Positions 50,591-59,678 of a stretch of 64,000 nt of DNA are shown here, piece after piece (position 1 is the stretch's first letter; every line of letters starts with the position of its first letter). Both the position numbers and the translations under genes were made by a program. Source of the DNA: Pseudomonas paralactis. GTDB taxonomy: Bacteria > Pseudomonadota > Gammaproteobacteria > Pseudomonadales > Pseudomonadaceae. The stretch covers positions 124,001 to 188,000 of the forward strand of contig NZ_JYLN01000007.1 in assembly GCF_001439735.1 (NCBI RefSeq), written 5' to 3'. The notes under the pieces were generated by a model, which was given only the letters and a program-made list of their open reading frames with translations, ran no database searches and had not been told where the DNA came from.

Positions 50591-51778
50591 ATGTCCGATA
50601 CACCTACCAAAAGCAGTTGGGGCGCGGTACTGGCGATGTCCCTCGCCGCGTTCGCCCTGGTCGCCTCTGAATTCATGCCCGTCAGCCTGCTGACACCGCT
50701 GGCCGCCGATCTGCACATCACCGAAGGCCAGGCCGGCCAGGGCATTTCCGTGTCCGGGGTGTTTGCCCTGCTCACCAGCCTGGTGATCGCCTCGATCGCT
50801 GCGCGGGTGAATCGCAAGCGTCTTTTGATGGCGTTAACGCTGCTGATGATTATCTCCGGCACCGTGGTGGCGTTAGCGCCCAATTACCTGGTGTTCATGC
50901 TCGGTCGAGCGTTGATTGGCGTGGCGATTGGTGGTTTCTGGTCATTGTCGGCGGCCACGGCGATGCGCCTGGTGCCACAAGCGCAAGTGCCTCGTGCCCT
51001 GGCCATCGTCAATGGCGGCAACGCGTTGGCGACAGTGATCGCCGCACCGCTGGGCAGCTTTCTTGGCGGGATCATCGGCTGGCGCGGTGCGTTTTTCTGC
51101 GTGGTACCGGTGGCCGTGGTTGCTTTGGTATGGCTGCTGATCAGCCTTCCCGCGCTGAAAAACCAGGGTGCAGCGAAAACCGCCAATGCCTTGCGCCTGA
51201 TGAAAATCCCCAAGGTGGCCTTGGGCATGCTCGCCGTCAGCGTGTTCTTCATGGGCCAGTTTATGTTGTTCACCTATCTGCGCCCATTTCTGGAAAGCGT
51301 CACGCAGGTTGAGGTGTCCACATTGTCGTTGATGCTGTTGGTGCTTGGCCTGGCTGGCCTGGCCGGTACGTTTTTGATTGATCGCTTCCTTAAGCACAAC
51401 CTGTACCCGACACTGATTGCCATCCCGCTGATCATGGCAGGCCTCGCACTTGCATTGGTGCAATGGGGCAGCTCGCCGATGATGACCACGCTATTGCTCG
51501 GCAGTTGGGGCCTGGTGGCAACCGCCGCACCTGTGGGCTGGTGGACGTGGCTGGCGCAGACGTTGCCCGATGACGCCGAGGCGGGCGGTGGATTGATGGT
51601 GGCCATCATCCAATTGGCGATTGCTGCCGGCGCTACCGTGGGCGGCGTGGCGTTCGACCTGAGCGGCTACCAGGCCACCTTTGAGCTCAGTGCTGGTTTG
51701 CTGGTGGTCGCCACGTTGCTGGCCTACCTCGCGTCACGCCGCGCTATGCAAACTCGCGTTATCAGCGGTGCTACCTGA
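50591..51778 (+). CDS. NepI-like MFS exporter (DHA1)
   Basis: 395 residues and about twelve membrane segments. The stretch A-S-E-F-M-P-V-S-L-L-T-P-L-A-A-D-L-H-I-T-E-G-Q-A-G-Q and the later G-F-W-S-L-S-A-A-T-A-M-R-L-V-P parallel E. coli NepI, a purine ribonucleoside exporter. Orthology is not certain, so no symbol is given. Flanked by AraC regulators: one divergent (49501) and one convergent, overlapping by 8 nt at its 3' end (51771). Confidence 0.87.
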   Translation: MSDTPTKSSWGAVLAMSLAAFALVASEFMPVSLLTPLAADLHITEGQAGQGISVSGVFALLTSLVIASIAARVNRKRLLMALTLLMIISGTVVALAPNYLVFMLGRALIGVAIGGFWSLSAATAMRLVPQAQVPRALAIVNGGNALATVIAAPLGSFLGGIIGWRGAFFCVVPVAVVALVWLLISLPALKNQGAAKTANALRLMKIPKVALGMLAVSVFFMGQFMLFTYLRPFLESVTQVEVSTLSLMLLVLGLAGLAGTFLIDRFLKHNLYPTLIAIPLIMAGLALALVQWGSSPMMTTLLLGSWGLVATAAPVGWWTWLAQTLPDDAEAGGGLMVAIIQLAIAAGATVGGVAFDLSGYQATFELSAGLLVVATLLAYLASRRAMQTRVISGAT

Positions 51779-52610
51779 AAAAATGACTCGGCGTCTTGCC
51801 AAACTGTTTCTTGAACATGCTGGTAAAGGCGCTGGGGCTTTCGTAGCCAAGTTCAAACGCCACATCGATAATCTTCTGCCCGACCGCAATACGTTCCAGC
51901 GCCAATAGCAGCCGTGCCTGCTGGCGCCACTGGCCGAAGGTCATGCCGGTTTCCTTGCGAAACAGGCGCTGGATCGTGGTTTGATCCAGCCCCAGGCGTG
52001 CGCTCCAGTCGGCGACGGTGGAGGCATCCCCCGGTTCGTCCTGCAGCGCCAGGCAAATCGGGCTCAGGCGCGGGTCGGCGGGCTGCGGCAGGGACAGGGG
52101 CAAGTCCGGCAGGATCGCCAGTTCGTCGAGGATCAGGTGCATGATCCTGGCATCGCGTGAGTCGTCGGCATACGGCGGCTTCAAGCTGACCGACGATTTG
52201 ATCAGCTCACTCAGCAACGGCGAAACCGTCACCGTCTTCGGCTCGGAGGGCAGGTTCGGGAAACGGTCCGGGCGCACGAATACGCTGCGCATCTTCAACG
52301 TACCCACGCAGCGCAGCGAATGCACTTGCCCGCACGGCATCCAGAAGCCACGGTTGGGGGGCACCGTCCATTGATTCAGCGCCGAATACACCACCATCAC
52401 CCCGCCGATGGCATAGAGCAGTTGATGCTTGTTGTGGCGGTGTTCCGGGATCACCCAGTTTTCCGGATAATCGGTGGCCGAGCTGATGACGGCCCAATCG
52501 CCTTCATCGATCTCCTGCAGAAATTTGTCGAGGGATTTGATTGTTTCGCCCTTTTTGCGATGGTTTATGCCCGAATTTCGCGAGACAGGCATTTTCATCG
52601 AATTTAGCAT
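51771..52610 (-). CDS. AraC-family regulator with cupin sensor
   Basis: About 279 residues: N-terminal cupin (V-I-P-E-H-R-H-N-K-H-Q-L-L-Y-A-I-G-G-V-M-V-V, then P-P-N-R-G-F-W-M-P-C-G-Q-V-H) and C-terminal AraC HTH (L-D-Q-T-T-I-Q-R-L-F-R-K-E-T-G-M-T-F-G-Q-W-R-Q-Q-A-R-L and F-E-L-G-Y-E-S-P-S-A-F). The start is uncertain: 52610 or 52598, both without a strong ribosome-binding site; the open frame upstream runs across the promoter of the next gene and is not used. Divergent from fsr, which it probably regulates. Confidence 0.87.
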   Translation of the reverse strand: MLNSMKMPVSRNSGINHRKKGETIKSLDKFLQEIDEGDWAVISSATDYPENWVIPEHRHNKHQLLYAIGGVMVVYSALNQWTVPPNRGFWMPCGQVHSLRCVGTLKMRSVFVRPDRFPNLPSEPKTVTVSPLLSELIKSSVSLKPPYADDSRDARIMHLILDELAILPDLPLSLPQPADPRLSPICLALQDEPGDASTVADWSARLGLDQTTIQRLFRKETGMTFGQWRQQARLLLALERIAVGQKIIDVAFELGYESPSAFTSMFKKQFGKTPSHFFR

Positions 52611-52688
52611 AGCTTTCGAAACAATTAGAAATGGCTGACCGCTAAAGTACCGTCTGCCCCTGTTCGCTGCCTTGTATGGAATGCCCGC

Positions 52689-53900
52689 ATGTCGAGCCTC
52701 ACCGCGACACCCGCCGCTGCCACCACGACGCCCCAGGTAAGCCCTTTGGTTATGCGCGTCCTCGGCGCCTGTGCCCTGGCGCATATGATCAACGACCTGA
52801 TCCAGGCCGTGCTGCCGTCGATCTACCCGATGCTCAAAGCCAATTACGGCCTGAGCTTCACCCAGGTCGGCCTGATCACCCTGACCTTCCAGTTGACCGC
52901 CTCCCTGCTGCAACCGTGGATCGGCTACCACACCGATCGCCACCCCAAGCCCTGGCTGCTGCCGGCGGGCATGGTGTGCACCTTGATCGGTATTTTGATG
53001 CTGGCGTTTGTCGGCAGCTTCCCGGCGATTCTGCTCGCGGCGGGGCTGGTGGGTGTCGGCTCGTCGACCTTCCACCCGGAAACCTCACGGGTCGCCCGCC
53101 TGGCCTCCGGAGGGCGCTACGGCCTGGCGCAATCGACCTTCCAGGTCGGCGGCAACACCGGCAGCGCGTTCGGCCCGTTGCTGGCGGCAGCGATCATCAT
53201 TCCCTACGGCCAAACCCATATCGCCTGGTTCGGCCTGTTTGCGGTGTTCGCGATCCTGGTTCTGTATGGCTTGAGCCGCTGGTACCGTCACCACCTCAAC
53301 CTGTTCAAGCTCAAGCAAGGCAGCCAGGCCACCCACGGCTTGTCCAAAGGCCGCGTGACCTTCGCCCTGGTGGTATTGGCCGTGCTGGTGTTCTCCAAGT
53401 ACTGGTACATGACCAGCCTGACCAGCTACTTCACGTTTTACCTGATTGAAAAATTCCAGCTGTCAGTGGCCAGCTCCCAGATGTACCTGTTCCTGTTCCT
53501 TGGGGCAGTGGCGGTCGGCACCTTCGCCGGGGGACCGATCGGCGACAAGATCGGCCGCAAGAAAGTCATCTGGTTCTCGATCCTCGGCGCCGCGCCGTTC
53601 ACCCTCGCCCTGCCCTATGTCGACCTGTTCTGGACCGCCGTACTCAGCGTGGTCATTGGCTTTATCATCGCCTCCGCGTTCTCGGCCATCGTGGTGTTTG
53701 CCCAGGAACTGGTACCGGGCAACGTGGGCATGATCGCCGGGATATTCTTTGGCCTGATGTTCGGTTTCAGCGGGATTGGCGCGGCGTTGCTCGGGTTGCT
53801 CGCTGACCATCACGGCATCGAGTACGTGTACAAGCTGTGCTCGTTCCTGCCGTTGGTGGGCATCTTGACGATACTGCTGCCTTCGACCAAGGGCGTTTGA
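52689..53900 (+). CDS. fsr: Fosmidomycin-resistance-type MFS exporter Fsr
   Basis: 403 residues, twelve membrane segments. Signature regions G-S-S-T-F-H-P-E-T-S-R-V-A-R-L-A-S-G-G-R-Y-G-L-A-Q and F-Q-V-G-G-N-T-G-S-A-F-G-P-L-L-A-A are nearly those of E. coli Fsr, which exports fosmidomycin. The natural substrate is unknown. Under likely control of the divergent cupin-AraC regulator. Followed by a hairpin that can terminate transcription. Confidence 0.87.
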   Translation: MSSLTATPAAATTTPQVSPLVMRVLGACALAHMINDLIQAVLPSIYPMLKANYGLSFTQVGLITLTFQLTASLLQPWIGYHTDRHPKPWLLPAGMVCTLIGILMLAFVGSFPAILLAAGLVGVGSSTFHPETSRVARLASGGRYGLAQSTFQVGGNTGSAFGPLLAAAIIIPYGQTHIAWFGLFAVFAILVLYGLSRWYRHHLNLFKLKQGSQATHGLSKGRVTFALVVLAVLVFSKYWYMTSLTSYFTFYLIEKFQLSVASSQMYLFLFLGAVAVGTFAGGPIGDKIGRKKVIWFSILGAAPFTLALPYVDLFWTAVLSVVIGFIIASAFSAIVVFAQELVPGNVGMIAGIFFGLMFGFSGIGAALLGLLADHHGIEYVYKLCSFLPLVGILTILLPSTKGV

Positions 53901-53920
53901 TAGCGAGCGCGTCCGAACAA

Positions 53921-53948
53921 TGTGGGAGGTTTTTTGCTCCCTCCCACA
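53921..53948. terminator. REP-type hairpin between fsr and a DUF2834 gene
   Basis: TGTGGGAGG (53921-53929) pairs perfectly with CCTCCCACA (53940-53948) around a T-rich loop. Same outer sequence as the TGTGGGAGC REP family. It lies between convergent stops (53900 and 53962), so it probably serves both. Confidence 0.6.
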
Positions 53949-53961
53949 TTGGCATCTACCG

Positions 53962-54270
53962 TCAGGTGCGTCGCGAAAACCCATTAACGACGATATACAG
54001 CAGCGGCCCTACCGACACGAACACCGCCGTCAACAGGAAATACGGGATCAACGACGCCACGGAGCGCCCTCGCCCACGTGCATCCCGGTACATCCACACA
54101 CACGCCAGCACCGCCATCAAGTACAGATCAATCACTACCTGCGCGGTATCAGGCCGCGACATCAGCTCGCGTCCAAATGCCAACAGCGATTGCTCGGCCG
54201 TGAGCATCGTCGCCACGGTGTAGAGGGTAAATCCCAACAAGGCAGCCAGGGCGATATAGGGTCTGTGCAT
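53962..54270 (-). CDS. DUF2834-like small membrane protein
   Basis: 102 residues with three hydrophobic segments (about 5-22, 43-60, 70-95) separated by short charged loops (M-Y-R-D-A-R-G-R-G-R-S). The pattern resembles DUF2834 proteins of unknown function. The start at 54270 has AAGGAAGAG upstream. Convergent with fsr and divergent from the amidase gene; no functional hint from the context. Confidence 0.7.
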   Translation of the reverse strand: MHRPYIALAALLGFTLYTVATMLTAEQSLLAFGRELMSRPDTAQVVIDLYLMAVLACVWMYRDARGRGRSVASLIPYFLLTAVFVSVGPLLYIVVNGFSRRT

Positions 54271-54384
54271 CGTCTCTTCCTTGAAGTGCAATGGTGGTCA
54301 TCGCGGTCACCTTAGCTGGTTTTGTGAAATATCTGTACGTAGACTGCCGCCATACCCCCACGTGAAGGCGGCGAAAAAAACGTG

Positions 54385-56091
54385 ATGCAAGTTACTGAAG
54401 TCTCCATTGCCCAATTGCGCGCTGCGCTTGAAGCTGGCCGGACCACGGCCGTTGAACTGGTCCAGGCGTACCTGGCGCGGATTGATGCCTACGACGGCCC
54501 GCACACCACCACTGCGCTCAATGCCGTGGTGGTGCGCAATCCCGAAGCCCTGAAAGAAGCCCAAGCCTCCGATGCCCGCCGCGCCAAGGGCCAGACCCTG
54601 GGGCCGCTGGATGGTATTCCCTACACGGCCAAGGACAGTTACCTGGTCAAGGGCCTGACGGCCGCATCCGGCAGCCCCGCGTTTGCCAGGCTGGTCGCCC
54701 AGCGTGACGCTTTCACCATTGAGCGACTGCGCGCCGGAGGCGCGATTTGCCTGGGCAAGACCAACATGCCGCCGATGGCCAATGGGGGTATGCAGCGTGG
54801 CGTGTATGGCCGCGCCGAAAGCCCGTACAACGCCGACTACCTCACCGCGCCGTTTGCATCGGGTTCCTCCAACGGCGCCGGCACTGCCACGGCCGCCAGC
54901 TTTGCGGCGTTCGGCCTGGCTGAAGAAACCTGGTCGAGCGGTCGCGGCCCGGCCTCCAATAATGGCTTGTGCGCCTACACGCCTTCGCGTGGGGTGATTT
55001 CGGTGCGTGGCAACTGGCCATTGACCCCGACCATGGACGTGGTAGTGCCGTATGCGCGGACCATGGCTGACCTGCTTGAAGTGCTCGACGTCGTGGTGGC
55101 CGAAGACCCCGACAAGCGCGGCGACCTGTGGCGCCTGCAACCCTGGGTGCCGATCCCCAGCGTGACCTCGGTGCGCCCGGCTTCATACGCGGCACTGGCC
55201 GTCAGCAGCGAAAGCCTGGCCGGCAAGCGCTTTGGTGTGCCGCGCATGTACATCAATGCCGATCCCGAGGCCGGCACCAGCGAAAAGCCCGGTATCGGTG
55301 GGCCCACCGGGCAAAGGATCAATACCCGCGCCACGGTGATTGAGCTTTGGCAAGCCGCCCGCCAGGCCCTGGAAGCGGCCGGCGCCGAAGTGATCGAGGT
55401 GGATTTCCCACTGGTATCCAACTGCGAAGGCGACCGCCCCGGCGCACCGACGGTGTTCACCCGTGGCCTGGTGTCCAGGGAGTTCCTCCACGACGAACTG
55501 TGGGAATTGTCTGCCTGGGCTTTCGATGACTTCCTGCGCGCCAACAACGATCCGGCGCTCAACCGCCTGGCGGATGTAGACGGGCCGAAGATCTTCCCGC
55601 ACGACCCCGGCACCCTGCCCAACCGTGAAGACGACCTCGCCGCCGGCATGGATGAATACGTGCGCATGGCCCAACGCGGCATCACGCCGTGGGACCAGAT
55701 CGGCACCGTCCCTGATGGCCTGCGCGGCCTGGAAAAAACCCGGCGCCTGGACCTGGAAGACTGGATGGACAACCTTGGGCTCGACGCCGTGCTGTTTCCA
55801 ACCGTAGCCGATGTAGGCCCGGCCGATGCCGACGTGAACGAAGGGTCTGCCGACATCGCCTGGAGCAACGGCGTGTGGGTGGCCAACGGTAACCTCGCGA
55901 TTCGCCACTTGGGCGTACCCACCGTCACTGTGCCAATGGGCGTAATGGCCGATATCGGTATGCCGGTGGGGCTGACCTTTGCCGGGCGCGCCTATGATGA
56001 TTCGGCACTGCTGCGCTTTGCCGCCGCATTTGAAGCCACCGGCAGCAAACGCGTGATCCCGCCACGCACACCGCCGCTGCCCAGCGAATAA
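54385..56091 (+). CDS. Amidase (amidase-signature family)
   Basis: 568-residue Ser-Ser-Lys amidase. Catalytic Lys in P-L-D-G-I-P-Y-T-A-K-D-S-Y, cis-Ser region G-S-S-N-G-A-G, and the nucleophile region reads W-S-S-G-R-G-P-A-S-N-N-G in place of the common G-G-S-I-R-x-P-A-S; the Ser is kept. The C-terminal part (N-L-G-L-D-A-V-L-F-P-T-V-A-D-V) is also typical. I prefer the ATG at 54385 to the GTG at 54382. Substrate unknown. The subfamily is common in pseudomonads and acts in the cytoplasm, as no signal peptide is present. Confidence 0.9.
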   Translation: MQVTEVSIAQLRAALEAGRTTAVELVQAYLARIDAYDGPHTTTALNAVVVRNPEALKEAQASDARRAKGQTLGPLDGIPYTAKDSYLVKGLTAASGSPAFARLVAQRDAFTIERLRAGGAICLGKTNMPPMANGGMQRGVYGRAESPYNADYLTAPFASGSSNGAGTATAASFAAFGLAEETWSSGRGPASNNGLCAYTPSRGVISVRGNWPLTPTMDVVVPYARTMADLLEVLDVVVAEDPDKRGDLWRLQPWVPIPSVTSVRPASYAALAVSSESLAGKRFGVPRMYINADPEAGTSEKPGIGGPTGQRINTRATVIELWQAARQALEAAGAEVIEVDFPLVSNCEGDRPGAPTVFTRGLVSREFLHDELWELSAWAFDDFLRANNDPALNRLADVDGPKIFPHDPGTLPNREDDLAAGMDEYVRMAQRGITPWDQIGTVPDGLRGLEKTRRLDLEDWMDNLGLDAVLFPTVADVGPADADVNEGSADIAWSNGVWVANGNLAIRHLGVPTVTVPMGVMADIGMPVGLTFAGRAYDDSALLRFAAAFEATGSKRVIPPRTPPLPSE

Positions 56092-56122
56092 ACACTGTCC
56101 AAATGGGGAAGTCTCCCCTCTT

Positions 56123-56224
56123 CTGTAGGAGCGAGCTTGCTCGCGAAAAACGTCAACGATACCGCGTGTTTCCTGAATAAACGCGGCGTCTATGGGTTTT
56201 TCGCGAGCAAGCTCGCTCCTACAA
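56123..56224. repeat. REPIN (102 bp)
   Basis: Same architecture as the elements at 47129 and 60575: TGTAGGAGCGAGCTTGCTCG arm, spacer with CGTCAACGATACCGCGTGTT and C-C-T-G-A-A-T-A-A, and the inverted right arm ending CTCCTACA. Located after the amidase gene. Confidence 0.88.
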
Positions 56225-56298
56225 AAGTCCTGCTGACCGTGACTCGCGTCAAATCATTTCAAGATTTCACTTTCCTTCCCCGCCCAAATTATTGCATG

Positions 56299-56314
56299 GT
56301 TGTACGACGACATA
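56299..56314 (+). promoter_or_regulatory. Shared 16-bp motif upstream of the NTF2-like gene
   Basis: GTTGTACGACGACATA, identical over 16 nt to the site upstream of the ExuT-type gene (46386-46401, - strand), 38-53 nt before the start codon. A partial inverted copy follows (TCGTCGT at 56317-56323), giving an ACGACGA-N6-TCGTCGT dyad. Confidence 0.6.
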
Positions 56315-56351
56315 CCTCGTCGTGTCCACCCAACAAAAACAAGGAACACCC

Positions 56352-56777
56352 ATGCCCAACCTCAAAGTGCTGATCGGCTTCTTGTGCCTGTTTTCCGGCT
56401 ACGTCGCCGCCGCCCCCGCTGAAAAGGACGTAGCCCAGGCAGTCGACCAACTGACCCAGGCCATGCTGCACCTGGACGTCAAGCAACTTCACGCGTTGAC
56501 ATCCGACACGCTCACCTACGGCCATTCCAGCGGCAAAGTGCAGAACAAGGCGCAATTTATCGCCGACCTGGAGACCCACACCAGCGCCTTCAAGACCCTG
56601 GAAATGCAGAACCAGACCATCACCCTTAACGGCGATACCGCCCTGGTGCGCAACCACTTCCATGCTCTGGCGGTAAACAGTGGTGTGGACACACCAACCG
56701 ATATCGACAACTTCCAGGTCTGGCAGAAGCAACACGGCAAGTGGTTGCTGATCGGGCGCCAGGCTTACAAGTACTGA
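56352..56777 (+). CDS. Secreted NTF2/SnoaL-like (DUF4440) protein
   Basis: 141 residues. The signal peptide M-P-N-L-K-V-L-I-G-F-L-C-L-F-S-G-Y-V-A-A-A precedes a cystatin/NTF2-like fold of about 120 residues (V-D-Q-L-T-Q-A-M-L-H-L-D-V-K-Q-L-H-A-L, then H-F-H-A-L-A-V and W-Q-K-Q-H-G-K-W-L-L-I-G-R-Q-A). The ATG at 56352 has AAGGAA at 56341-56346. Such domains bind small ligands or are lyase-like; here it should be periplasmic. The shared upstream motif links it to the ExuT-type transporter, so a role with aldarate or hexuronate compounds is possible. Confidence 0.82.
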   Translation: MPNLKVLIGFLCLFSGYVAAAPAEKDVAQAVDQLTQAMLHLDVKQLHALTSDTLTYGHSSGKVQNKAQFIADLETHTSAFKTLEMQNQTITLNGDTALVRNHFHALAVNSGVDTPTDIDNFQVWQKQHGKWLLIGRQAYKY

Positions 56778-56784
56778 GGCCCGC

Positions 56785-58110
56785 TCACCACGCCACCACG
56801 TTGCGTATCGTCTCCAGGGCCCCACGCAACTGCGCCATCGGTACCGAACCCAGGGCCAAGCGCAGTGCGTGGGGCACCTGGGCCGAGACGGCGAACGGTT
56901 CGGCGGTGGACACGCAAATGCCTTCGCGCTGCAAGGTCATGGCGACTTGATCGGCGCGAGCCTCTTCAGCCAAAGGCAGCCACAGAAAATACGATGACGG
57001 ATGGCTGACATACCGCACGCCCGTCAGCACTTGGGCTGCCAATGCCTGGCGGGCTTGAGCATCCGCGCGTTTTTGCGCTTCCAGTTGCGCCACCGTACCG
57101 TCTTCGAGCCAGGCCACTGCAATGGCACTCATCACGCCTGGCACGCTCCAGGTGGTGGCCATGATCGTACGTTCCAACCTGCTCACCCAAGCTGAAGGCG
57201 CCGCGATAAACCCTATGCGCAAACCGGCGGCGACATTCTTGGACAGCCCACCCACATACACCGTGCGCTCCGGGGCCAGTGCCGCCAACGGCGCAGGTGC
57301 ATCTTCGGCGAGAAACGCATAGGCGCCATCCTCGACGATCATCAGGTTGTGCTGCCGGGCAATCGCCACCAAACGCTCGCGCTGCTCCAGGCTCAGTACC
57401 CAGCCCAGCGGGTTATGCAGGGTTGGCATGCTGTATACCGCACGTACCGGGCGCTGGCGACACAGGCTATGCAGATGGTCCAGGTTCGGGCCGGCCGTGG
57501 TCACCGGGATGGCGACGATTTCCAGGTGCAGGGTTTCGGCCAGCGCCTTGAAGCCCGGATAAGTCAGCGCATCCACCGCGATCACATCCCCAGGCTTGAG
57601 CAACGTCATCAGGCTCACCGCCAAGCCGTGCTGGGCGCCGCTGACCACCAGTACCTGCTCGGCGGCCACCGTGAGCCCTCGATTCAACAAGTGCCGGGCC
57701 ATGGCCGCGCGCTCATGCACACGCCCTGCATGGGGCTGGTAACGCAGCAGTGCCTCCAGATCGCCCGACAACGCCAACTGGCGCAACGCCGTGCGCAACA
57801 GCTCGGCCTGCCCAGGCAAGGACGGGTAGTTGAAATTCAAGTCGAGCAGGCCCGGCGCCACCGTCATCTGCCCGCTGCCCTGCCCCGGCGGCAAGGTGAT
57901 TTCGCGCACGAAGGTACCGCGACCGGTCTCGCCACTGACCAGGCCCATGGCTTCCAACTCGCTGTACACCCGGCTCGCCGTGACCAGTGCCAAGCCATGC
58001 TCAGCGGCCAACTGGCGATGAGTAGGCAAGCGCGTGCCAGCAGGCATTCGTCCACTGCGAATGGCCTCGGCGAAGGTATCAACCAGCGATTTGTAGCGCG
58101 CACGGGGCAT
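56785..58110 (-). CDS. MocR-type GntR/aminotransferase regulator
   Basis: 441 residues: N-terminal GntR winged helix (R-Y-K-S-L-V-D-T-F-A-E-A-I-R-S-G-R-M-P-A-G-T-R-L-P-T-H-R-Q-L-A) fused to a fold-type I aminotransferase-like domain with V-S-G-A-Q-H-G-L, D-A-L-T-Y-P-G-F, P-T-L-H-N-P-L-G and a putative PLP lysine in G-G-L-S-K-N-V-A-A-G-L-R. MocR proteins use PLP adducts as signals. It is divergent from the EamA-type gene at 58198, the likely target. A small inverted repeat lies between them. Confidence 0.92.
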   Translation of the reverse strand: MPRARYKSLVDTFAEAIRSGRMPAGTRLPTHRQLAAEHGLALVTASRVYSELEAMGLVSGETGRGTFVREITLPPGQGSGQMTVAPGLLDLNFNYPSLPGQAELLRTALRQLALSGDLEALLRYQPHAGRVHERAAMARHLLNRGLTVAAEQVLVVSGAQHGLAVSLMTLLKPGDVIAVDALTYPGFKALAETLHLEIVAIPVTTAGPNLDHLHSLCRQRPVRAVYSMPTLHNPLGWVLSLEQRERLVAIARQHNLMIVEDGAYAFLAEDAPAPLAALAPERTVYVGGLSKNVAAGLRIGFIAAPSAWVSRLERTIMATTWSVPGVMSAIAVAWLEDGTVAQLEAQKRADAQARQALAAQVLTGVRYVSHPSSYFLWLPLAEEARADQVAMTLQREGICVSTAEPFAVSAQVPHALRLALGSVPMAQLRGALETIRNVVAW

Positions 58111-58124
58111 CGGGATGTATCCAT

Positions 58125-58142
58125 GACAATTTTTTGATTGTC
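58125..58142. promoter_or_regulatory. Candidate operator between mocR-type and eamA-type genes
   Basis: GACAAT-N6-ATTGTC, a perfect 6-bp inverted repeat (58125-58130 and 58137-58142) in the 87-nt gap between the divergent genes. Confidence 0.45.
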
Positions 58143-58197
58143 CTAATCTTCAGCCCTAGGATGAGCCGCACGCAACCCCTCTTTCGGACATACCCTC

Positions 58198-59088
58198 ATG
58201 GAACGTATCGCCCGCTTCGGCTCCCTGGATCTCAGCACTCAGGGTTGGATCAACGGTTTTATCGGCGTGGTGATTTTCAGCGGGTCGCTGCCGGCCACGC
58301 GCTTGGCGGTCATGGAGTTCGACCCGGTGTTCCTGACCATGATTCGCGCCACCCTCGCCGCCGTATTGGGGGTTTGCCTGTTGTGGCTATTCAAGGAAAA
58401 ACGCCCCAGCCGTCAGCAATGGGGCCCCTTGGTGGTCGTCGCTCTGGGCGTGGTGATCGGCTTCCCGCTGTTGACAGCGCTGGCCCTGCAATACGTGACC
58501 TCGGCCCACTCCATCGTCTTCATCGGCCTGCTGCCCCTGGCCACGGCGGTATTTGGTGTGCTGCGTGGCGGCGAGCGCCCCAGGCCAGTGTTCTGGTTGT
58601 TTTCCATTCTTGGCAGCCTGCTGGTGATGGGTTATGCCGTTGCCCAGGGCTTGAGCGCCGCCCCGGCAGGCGACTTGCTGATGCTGTTGGCGGTGCTGGT
58701 ATGCGGCCTGGGTTATGCCGAAGGCGCCAAACTGTCGCGCAGCCTGGGTGGCTGGCAGGTGATCTGCTGGGCGCTGGCGGTGTCGCTGCCGGTGGTGGCG
58801 CCGCTTAGCCTGTTGCTGGCGCCTTCGACCTTCAGCGGTATCAGCCTGCCGGCGTGGTTGAGCCTGGGGTATGTGGCGCTGTTCAGCATGTTGATCGGTT
58901 TTGTGTTCTGGTACCGCGGCCTGGCCCAGGGCGGCATTGCCGCGGTTGGTCAGTTGCAGTTGCTGCAACCCTTCTTCGGCCTGGCGCTGGCCGCGGGCCT
59001 GCTGCATGAACAGGTCAGCCTGGGCATGGTGCTGGTGACCGTCGCGGTGATCGGCTGCGTGGCCGGGGCGAAGAAGTTTGCTCGCTGA
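58198..59088 (+). CDS. EamA/DMT-family transporter
   Basis: 296 residues, about ten hydrophobic segments in two EamA repeats (G-F-I-G-V-V-I-F-S-G-S-L-P-A-T-R-L-A-V, and Y-V-A-L-F-S-M-L-I-G-F-V-F-W-Y-R-G-L-A-Q-G-G-I). MocR/EamA pairs often control export of amino acids or pyridoxal-related metabolites; the substrate here is unknown. Followed by a thioesterase gene 51 nt downstream on the same strand. Confidence 0.88.
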   Translation: MERIARFGSLDLSTQGWINGFIGVVIFSGSLPATRLAVMEFDPVFLTMIRATLAAVLGVCLLWLFKEKRPSRQQWGPLVVVALGVVIGFPLLTALALQYVTSAHSIVFIGLLPLATAVFGVLRGGERPRPVFWLFSILGSLLVMGYAVAQGLSAAPAGDLLMLLAVLVCGLGYAEGAKLSRSLGGWQVICWALAVSLPVVAPLSLLLAPSTFSGISLPAWLSLGYVALFSMLIGFVFWYRGLAQGGIAAVGQLQLLQPFFGLALAAGLLHEQVSLGMVLVTVAVIGCVAGAKKFAR

Positions 59089-59139
59089 AGCGTGGCCTGC
59101 TAAACAGAGAAGTCGCCTGAACAATAACAAGGACTTTGC

Positions 59140-59634
59140 ATGACCACCGCTTCTCTCCAAGACATCACCGCGCCAGAAGGCATCTGCTATGGCTGCGGCA
59201 GCAGCAACCCCCATGGGCTGCACATCAAAAGCCGCTGGGCCGAAGATGGCGTACACGTGGTCGCCGAGCATCAACCCGAAGCCCAATACAGCGGCTGGCC
59301 GGACCTGGTCTACGGCGGCCTGATCGCCATGCTGGTGGATTGCCATTCCAACTGGACCGCCATGGCCTACCACTACCGCGCCGAACAGCGCGAACCCGGC
59401 AGCCTGCCGCGCATCGACTGCGTCACCGGCAACCTGGGGATCAAATTCATCAAACCCACGCCCATGGGCGTGCCGCTGACCCTGCGCGCACGGGTCGAAG
59501 GCGACATCGGGCGCAAAAGCCGTGTGGTCTGCGAGGTATATGCCGGTGACGTGCTCACGGCCATCGGCGACTCGGTGTTCGTGCGCGTCGACACCGGGCA
59601 ATTGGCCGCGGCCGCCCATGGCCGCGAGGCGTGA
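59140..59634 (+). CDS. PaaI-type hotdog thioesterase
   Basis: 164 residues. The start C-Y-G-C-G-S-S-N-P-H-G-L-H-I-K is a recognised N-terminal motif of this subgroup, and the core has G-W-P-D-L-V-Y-G-G-L-I-A-M-L-V-D-C (catalytic Asp region of hotdog thioesterases) and F-I-K-P-T-P-M-G-V-P-L-T-L-R-A-R-V. Hydrolyses an acyl-CoA; substrate unknown. It lies between the transporter and the dienelactone hydrolase, possibly one unit. Confidence 0.87.
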   Translation: MTTASLQDITAPEGICYGCGSSNPHGLHIKSRWAEDGVHVVAEHQPEAQYSGWPDLVYGGLIAMLVDCHSNWTAMAYHYRAEQREPGSLPRIDCVTGNLGIKFIKPTPMGVPLTLRARVEGDIGRKSRVVCEVYAGDVLTAIGDSVFVRVDTGQLAAAAHGREA

Positions 59635-59678
59635 ACCTGGTCTACAGTGACTGCAACCGCTGATCGAGGACTGCACCG

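Noticed and set aside
51771..53075. 434-residue version of the cupin-AraC regulator
   Set aside because: The upstream part runs antisense through the 5' end of fsr and has no domain; the family length fits a start near 52610.
54892..54990. Amidase lacking the usual G-G-S nucleophile motif, considered as inactive
   Set aside because: The Ser is kept in W-S-S-G-R-G-P-A-S, and this variant is, to my knowledge, common in a subfamily of bacterial amidases, so loss of activity is not supported.
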